A program made the translations under genes and the position numbers. A stretch of 36,842 nt of DNA from Saccoglossus kowalevskii (taxonomy: Eukaryota > Hemichordata > Enteropneusta > Harrimaniidae), in assembly GCF_000003605.2 (NCBI RefSeq), contig NW_003116447.1:580487-617328 (forward strand), read 5' to 3'. The notes below the pieces were generated by a model. That model did not search any database. It had not been told where the DNA came from and was given only the letters and a program-made list of their open reading frames with translations. Positions 20,101 through 29,100 of this stretch are shown piece after piece (positions within the stretch are counted from its first letter, which is position 1; each line of letters opens with the position of its first letter).

Positions 20101-23100
20101 ATGCAAATATTTCAACCCAAATCCAATCAGGTCTGGGCGTTGTATACAAGCATATCATATATATTACAAATATTATTGAAATGTGACAATTAGATTTTGA
20201 AAAACCTGAAAACTGGCTAACTATTATGCAAATTATGTAATTAATATGCACATTGTTAAGACTAATCAGGTCTGTGCAATGTCTCTGGCATCTATGTACT
20301 ACGGTAAGTTTCACTGAAATCAGATAAAAAGTGGTTTTTGAGATATCAGTTGAACAGACATACATACACACAGATAGATAGGTTAATCCAAAAGACTCAA
20401 GAGTCAATTAAAGCAATACCTAATACATTCAATATTTAACAAACTCAACTGTATATACTTAATTATTTACTAAAGTTGAAACCACTCATATTTTTTTTTT
20501 ACTTTTTACTACTAGGGATAACTGTAAATATAAATGAGGAATCACAATTCCCATTCAAAATATGTTTATATCCCTGTAATTACAAAACTGATATCTACAT
20601 ATGCAAATTTTCATAATTTAGTGACCTTGAATATCCCCGAAAGGTTCAAGATTGTACTTTTAAATGACTAATTCAGTAATTGAAAAACTAAGACATCATG
20701 ATCTTAACTGCGTAGGAAGGCTTTCAGTTGCGACACTATTCAGACGAAAGCTTTAAGAAATTTACACAATTGCTCTTGGCAAAGACGAAGCATGTAAAAG
20801 TATAAAAACCTTTGAAACTAAAGTCACCTAGAGCTACCATACACAATTTTACAAGATTATCCTACCATGGCACCATTTAAACCAAAGTCATACAACCCAG
20901 GGCTATAAGATACACAATTTTACAAGGACACCCTACCATGGCAACTTTTAAACCGAAGTTGTACAACTTAGGGCTACCATACGTAATTTTACCTTACCAT
21001 GGCAACACAGCGACAACAATAATTTATGTTGAAGTAAAATTCAAGAAAATATACTTGATAGTCGAAATATACAATATGTCCTCGTCCATTTCATTTCAAG
21101 AATTGATGTAAAGAAAAACTACATATACAATGTAGCAAACTTCTGATTTTGCTTGGGGAAAACAGAAATCAGAGGCATGTGTTATGTTTGTATGTTACCG
21201 CATTTGATGCCGAGTCGCCTGTGCAAACAGGCCTCACAAGACAAATGGACTCAGTTTTTCAATGTGGTATTAAGCCAATAAGGTCACATTTTTTTTTTTT
21301 AATTGATAGAAAACAAATAACACAACTAGGAAAATGCAAAGGCTCATGGGTAAACGCTTGTTTGTAAACAATGACATGCTATGGCCACCTGACGCATGCA
21401 CAGGTGACGACTCCCTCGCTTCAAGTTTTCGTACAGTCGGTAACTCTTAGTATTTTAGTCATTGGATTGATTGTAGTTGTGTTCAGCAGTGACAATAAAA
21501 ATTGACAACACATCTACGATTGTTCCATATTTAGAAATAAATGCAAGTGAAAAAGTTTTTTGTATGAGAGTTTTTGAAAGTTGATTGTTGATTTCTGAGA
21601 AGCCGCCAAAATTTAGCTACATTGTACAAATAATTATATAACGTTGGTTATAAAAAAAAAGTGATTAGAACATGAAAGACTGTATACTATACCTGATAAG
21701 GGTAATCAATCCAACAGTACTTTGTATCCCAGAACCATTTCAGTTCTTTCATATGCTGGAATCCATAAATAAATGCAGCTGTATAAAATGTAAATCGCCA
21801 ACTGAAATAAACAACTTTAATTAGTAATTCAATCACACTAAATTTAAAGCTACGACTGTGGAATACTTTATTTTCGCTGGATTTAATTTTTCGCTGAAAA
21901 GGTCTTTTGGGCCTTTTGTATGGAATTTATTTTCTCTGATTTTTGATGAGTTTAATGTGAAATATAGGGAAAAAAAGTATATTCGCTGAATTTTATTTTC
22001 ACGGAATCATCCCTTCAGCGAAAATAGCGAAAATAAATTCCAAGCGAAAATAAATTATTCTACAGTATATTTGCTACTATTCTAAGTTTTTTTGTTTCAT
22101 TTTAATTTGGAACACATTTGCTTATCTATTTGCAGATACTCAGAAACAAACAATAAATTAACTTTTGAAGTAACATATATTTGGTGTTAGATTGGAAGCA
22201 GGTGTTTTTCCAGGAAAAAATGCAATTTAGCGGTGCCACCAAGTGGGGGGTTCTCCCTACCAGGGTGTGGAGTTTTTGTTAATTCTAAGTTAAAATGGAG
22301 CATTCTATGGCTTCCTTGGGGCCAAAATTACTATCAGACAGGTCACTGTGGCCACATGTGATCCCCGGTAAATCAGGATTTTATGGTTGCCAGAGGATCT
22401 GCTTCCCAGGGTAAGGGGGCGCATTGCCATGGCATGAGGGTGTTGCGCCCCTGTTCCCTTGTTTAAAAAAATCCAAGGGAAGTAAATTTTTTTAAATCAA
22501 ACATGGGCCAAAACATTTTTCTAATTGAAGTCACAAATTTGTTTTCTGTTAACAACAAAACCCAAGATAAACAAATATAATACAAATCCAGCCAAGGCAC
22601 AACACATTAGTTAACAGAAAGAGTGAAAAAGGTCCATTTTTTAATGTGTTTTTTTTTAACTTATTTACATAAGATAGATGGATAAATTTTTCAATTTCAA
22701 CATAAATTCAAAGAAAGGTACACACCAAAAAAAAAAAAAAGTCAAAAGATTAAAGCTGTTTTTTTGAGAGGATGTTGTTCACAGACAGACAACAGATGAT
22801 TCCAATAGCTCATAGCCAGGTAAGCTAAATATGGATACGAAAATAGCTTTTTTCAATTCAGAAATTGTGCACAGGAACAAATGTCGAATGAATGAATTAA
22901 TAAAAAAAAAATACCTGCTTTCACAGAATTTTGTCAACAATGTTGGTCTTTCCTGATTACGCCGATGTCTAAACCATCTCTCCACCTGTCGAGTAGACCA
23001 GTCCAACTGTTTAGCCAATCCCTGGACATGTTTTTTCGATGGATACTGTGTAACAGTCTTAAATACTTTCTCCAGAATAGTATTTGACTCTGCTTTATTG

Positions 23101-26100
23101 ACTCTGCCAGCCTTGACACCAATACATAGAGCAACTGGAGTTGCTACAAATCTAGAAATTAATAATAAGAACATTGTTCATATTTTAAACCACATGAAAA
23201 TATACATTCACATATTCATTTAAGATTTCATGTACTGAAACATTCCACTTTTCGGGAATAAAATGACAGGATTATTTTTTGTGATCTTCACTGGAAAAAT
23301 CTGAAATTTATTATAATTTATTTATTCATCCTTAAACTGATTTTGTGGTTAATTTATATTGGTAATCAATAATTGACTAATGATTTAATTGCTGGGAATG
23401 GCCAGGCAATGTTTTTTACACATGTTACATCAGTCACTATTAGACCCATATCTAATATACTGCAGCGCCACAACCATCAACTTTTAATAAATTTATTGTT
23501 TTCTTTATTATTATTCACTTATTTTCTGTATTATCATTTCTGGGGGAATAACATTTCAAAATGCAGATACTTAACAAAATCGTTAAGCGTATATATGGTA
23601 TGATTTCTAAATACTGTGGAATACTTTATTTTCGCTGGAATTAATTTTCGCTGAAAAGGCTTTTTGGGCGTTTTGCTTGGAATTTATTTTCACTGATTTT
23701 TCATGAGTTTAATGTGAAATATAGGAAAAAAAGTATATTCGCTGGATTTTATTTTCACGGAATCATCCCTTCAGCGAAAATAGCGAAAATTAATTCCAAG
23801 CGAAAATAAAGTATTCTACAGTATCAAATATCTACATTGCTGTCTATTGAGAACGTCTTGGTGAAGTTTTATTCCTTGTATTGTATTTCTATATATGCTA
23901 TGACAATTTTAGCATATTTGGCCTTGAAAAAATGTACTCTCTCAACTCTGAAGCCCTAATATTAGAACTCAAGTTATTCAACTCAACACACCAACAGATT
24001 CTAGAATACAAAACAAAAGTGAGTACAAGTTTCCTGATGTTTAACATAGTTAAATCATCTAGGCCTTGTCCTCATCCACAACAATACCACTAACGTAGTT
24101 TGGGTAAACAAAGGCCATTCATGAAGTTCACTCATTAGATAACGTGTAGATATAAGACAGGATAACTCATTCATCTTTTGCTCAAACATGAAACAATAAC
24201 TCGTTACATTAACACAATTCAACATTCTTAGATTAAACCAGTTTTATTTTTAGAAAATTAATGAACTACTCGGCTGCAATAACTCGCCGGGCAACGCTCG
24301 TTACCGACTATTATAGTGGCAAAATTGTTTCTAGTGTCCATAAATGCATGTTCCTTTAAAATAGCCCCAAAATGTGCCCCCCAAAACACCTCTTGTCCTA
24401 CCAAGCCCAGGGTAATGTTTACTGACTTGTGGAAATGCATGGTTTGCAAAATACAAGGTTAGTTATATCATCAACATCTGGGGATGGAAGTGAACAATAA
24501 AATACTTGAAAAGTCATTTACGCTTTCAGAGTATATGCATGGATATTTAAACAATATTGAATTTTGTTTGGCAAGTAGGTAACACAAGCGACCTACATCA
24601 ATCAATACACTACAGCTGTGATATATTCACAAAGACATCATAATTGAACAGTTTAAAATAAACATTATTATTATACATCTGTCACAGTAACGCCATAAGT
24701 AACAGTGTGCCATAATTTTGCAGTATTGCACTGGGTATTCGCATCCTACCATATTAGGAAATTTGAATTTCAAATATGGAACAATTACGTGTGTGTAAGC
24801 GTCCTGTAATAAAAACAAACAAACATGGCAGTCTCCAGGGTTTGACCGGATCCTACATAAAGAAGGTCACTAAATCTATTCTAACTGTTGGAATTTTGGC
24901 ATTCCCATGATGTATTCTTAGGAGGAAAAGATGTATAATAATACACAGACAGTACGCAGTTGCATCGCCTCCCCTGCGCATCAGTTAATACTCCCACTGT
25001 ACTGTCTTTATGCATACTTTACGGTATTCTCGTGATAACCTCATATTATTACCAGAAAAACAGTAATTACATTCATCCAAAATAGATTGCAGGAGATCAT
25101 CATCTGACAGGTACAGGTACCGGTACATGAATTCTCTCTTTATATATAAATATACTGTAATGCAATTAATTTTTAATTAGACAAATAAGACAAATTTTCA
25201 TGAATTTCCCAGAGTCAGTGAAGATTACAAAATACATGTATTTTAGCAGAGAAAATAGGATGATCACAAAATATTGCCCTCACTGACACCATAAATAATC
25301 AAATATCAACAAATTTCTAGCAGAGTAATGTAAATAGTATATGCATAAAGTAATTCCTATAGTTGATGGCAAACCTTGGCCTGATGATGACCATGAATCA
25401 CATCAACAAGTGTGTTTTAACATTTTTTTAATGCATCAATGATATTCACAACATTCTCTAGTGCATTAATATTCACACAATTTTGCAGGTAATTAATGCA
25501 AGCAATGACTACCGTATTTGCTCTATTAGAAGCACATCTTCAATAAAAGTACATGTGAAAATTAATATTATTGGATTTATTGTATACTAAATCATTCAAA
25601 TTTTTGGTTTTCTTGAAATCAAACATTGCCAATACTGTATGTTAGTTCATTGAAACATGTTATTAATATGTTCATTGAACCATCGCTTCTTTTATTTACA
25701 TATTTAAGCACAAGCGCTATTTAATAGAGCAAATATGGTATATATTTAATCGTTAAAGTGAAGACTGTTGTACATACATGTACAAAAATAATTAACTATG
25801 TCATGAAGTTAAAATCATTGGAAACTCCAACAATTTTAAAACTTAGAAGACTCAACATTTTTGTTCCAGGTCTCTGGCGACAAAGTAAAAAAATGTTGGC
25901 GGTACTAATAAAAGCAAATTTATTGTTTCTCCTGCATTTTCGCAAGTTCTGATAGCAAAACACAGTGTATTCTGTATTGCTTGACATTAAATATGTCAAT
26001 CAATTCAAACAAAGGCATATTTGAGGGAATGAGACTTGGTAGCCAGCTGGCCACTCTTGAATGTTAATAGCTATGCCAACCAAAACAGTGGCAACTTCTT

Positions 26101-29100
26101 AGAGGCCCGAGAACATGGATGTATTATACAATGAAAATGTTTTATATAAATATATTCACATGGTTTATGACTGTCTGGTATCTTTCTCAAGGTTAGGCTG
26201 AAATATTCTGCAATGAGTAACCAGAAAGCTATAAATCAGTAGACTTAATGTTTTTATGAATACCCTGCGCCTTACAGAGATACTTTATGAGTTAAGCTCT
26301 GCAAATCCCATTATGCTTTCAACAAGTTAGTTTTATTTGTCCCTATGTTTGAATACCTGTGTTATTTTTTTTAGATGGGGGGGGGGGGGGGGTAGTGTCT
26401 TTAGATGGCACTGTCGTCGAAATATATTTCGGATATATCAGTAAGTAAAATTATTTTTATTGTTTGCTTTTGTGCATAGCAGGACATTTTACTTCAATAA
26501 GCATGATGGTGATACGGTAGATACAACAGTACATGGATGCCTCAAAACATAGGTTTGAATAGAGAAGTCGTTGCCATGGAATACAGCAATACAATGGAAA
26601 TTAGTTAGATATCAACAAACGGGTTCAAACTTGTACTTCCTTTGGACGGCAGCCAGCAATAGAACACACAATATTGTATCCATAAATACAAACTTTATTT
26701 GTTCTGTTGGAGCGAATAATATTTCAATTTGTTTTGTTAACTGTCTAGAAATGCTCGTTTTAATTTTTCCACATGATTAATCGAATTTTTTGTTAGGAGT
26801 ACCCCCCGGTACATTGCGTTTGTATAGTTGTTACAATATTAAATAATGACTTGTTTGACCATAATAAGTGCTTTCACTATATACGGCTCATAACCCAACG
26901 TCAATTCTTGCTTCTGATAAATACACAATCTGCTACGCTTCAAAATACTCTGATATCCAGGAGTAAATGCCATGAAAGATATTAACTTATCAGTGCTTGT
27001 TCATAAAGGATGGTCTGCTACTACAAGTTGACTGATTGGTTGGATCTCAGTAAAAGAAGCATGCTGATTGGTTGATCTCATTAAAAGAAGCATGCTGATT
27101 GGTGCATTTGCAAGCTACTGAATGAGACCAAATAGGCATATAATTACAATGGCTTGTGGTAACATTTATATGCGGCAAGCAGGTCAAGGTATCATGACAA
27201 GCTTACGTAAATGACAGATGTGCGTCTATGGTCATAATAAGTCATGTTATGATGATCCCACATAAAACAAATACAAATTTAGGTTTATGTGTGCTTCTTT
27301 TAGAGATGCGCTTTTAAATACAGCAATTACAGTTTCAATTCAATGCCTGAATCAACATATCCCTAAAAGTCAAACATCCTTTTTTCCCAGAACTTTGATG
27401 ACAACCGGTTGATTTTTATAAGGAAAATAATTGAAAAAATTTGTACCCTTAGAAGGTACAGAAATGTGTGACACTTTGGGGGTTAAATTCAGCAAGAGAT
27501 CATTGCATGGGGCATATCAGCATTTTGATTTGATTTGATTTAATTGATTTAACCATAGACCTTCTAAGGTCTATGATTTAACATTCTTATTTTAAGAATG
27601 CAATTGTTGCTGAATCTTGAATTATTGGTAGTAAAAGTATAAATTAAATAGTCTAAAATAACATGCTAGCTATGTTTTACTATTTTGGACAAAAAAAAAT
27701 TGAGAAAAAGCTGGTAGGAGTCAAATTAAAATGAAATAAAGAATACTGCTTTACATTTGCAAGTTTTATTATGAACTGATCTTTTGAATACATGGGATTC
27801 AACACATGTAGGTTGTTATTGTCCAACTATTTCCAAGATGGTGGCAGTATTTAGGGATTTGTTTCAAACAGATGATCCATAACTTGAACCTAAACAGTAA
27901 ACTTGTTTTAATATTTACTATATTGTAGCTACTAGTCATTAAAGTTATTAGACAAACTGAAAAAATACTTGGAAATATATAGCTATACATAGAGTATACA
28001 TGTATCTAATCATGTTTAAACACAGAAAATTACATAGTTTCCCCTTGGCTTTATGTTTGTTTCATACTTGCAGTATATAATTCATTACAAATAAGGCAAA
28101 TATTTAGAGAAATTTCCAAAATACCAGCAGATTTTATTAATTTCTATTGTCACAATGGAGTAACTAGCACAAATATACATTACTTTATTTGCTGGATTAG
28201 TAGGACATACTCTAGCAATTTTTATTTCTCTACCATTTACACGGTATTTTATAATCCAGCTATACAGTAAATGTGATTTTGGGTTTATTTGTGATTCCAT
28301 TGGATGATGCACTTCTAGTAGAGCAAGTATGTATTTGTAACTTATCAGGGAAACATTCTGTGTTTGAATGATGCCTGCAATAATTTTAATTTGTTTGGTT
28401 TCCACAACTCAAATTTGTTTATCAAGATAAAGCCTCATGTGAGGCAAAGCCAGCAGCAGAATAATTCATTGGCAATTTTGTCTAATTTTGTAAACTTTTG
28501 TGGATGAAATCTACACATATTCGCAATAATAATAATTGTGACATAAGTCACTGCTGTAATATTCATAGTCACATATATTTAACTAAGCCAATGAAAAATG
28601 ATTTGACAGGAACTTCATAAGGGCTGTTTATAACAGTTAAACTTGCTAAGAAAATGATCGTCAATGTTTAGAGTTCATTGCACACCCTAATTTGAATGAA
28701 GATTCATATAACTTTGAAGAAAGATAAAAACAACAGTATTGTAGAAAACATGAATTAGTTTTATTGCTAGCATTTATTTTAAATAATTCTAACTAACTTA
28801 TATTAACAGATCATTTGCTGACACCTGTTATTTTAATTTAATTTCAGCTATCTATGGAGACTTTCATCAGGCCATGTGTTAAAACTGTTTTTCAATTTGT
28901 AATGAATTTTGCATTCAGAAATGAAAATAATTTGGGGTCAGATTTCAAATTGAAGCACAGTAATGTTCCTGATACACAAAAACTTGACATCAAAGAACAT
29001 CCCGCATAATATGCTAAAATCCGGATAAAATCTGTTGAACATCTTCCCAACATGGGAATCAGTCTGCTCAGTTGAAAGTTTGAACTTAATACCTATTTGT

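Larger units (their letters stand above)
19050..21692 (-). other. Ceramide synthase intron 3
   Basis: A 2.6-kb intron. It has a short 11-bp tandem repeat beside the exon 4 acceptor, a possible dispersed repeat at about 20120-20410, a 69-71-bp tandem repeat at 20833-21008, and otherwise no recognisable content. The frames at 19602-19901, 19965-20407 and 21149-21367 show no known protein. Confidence 0.8.
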
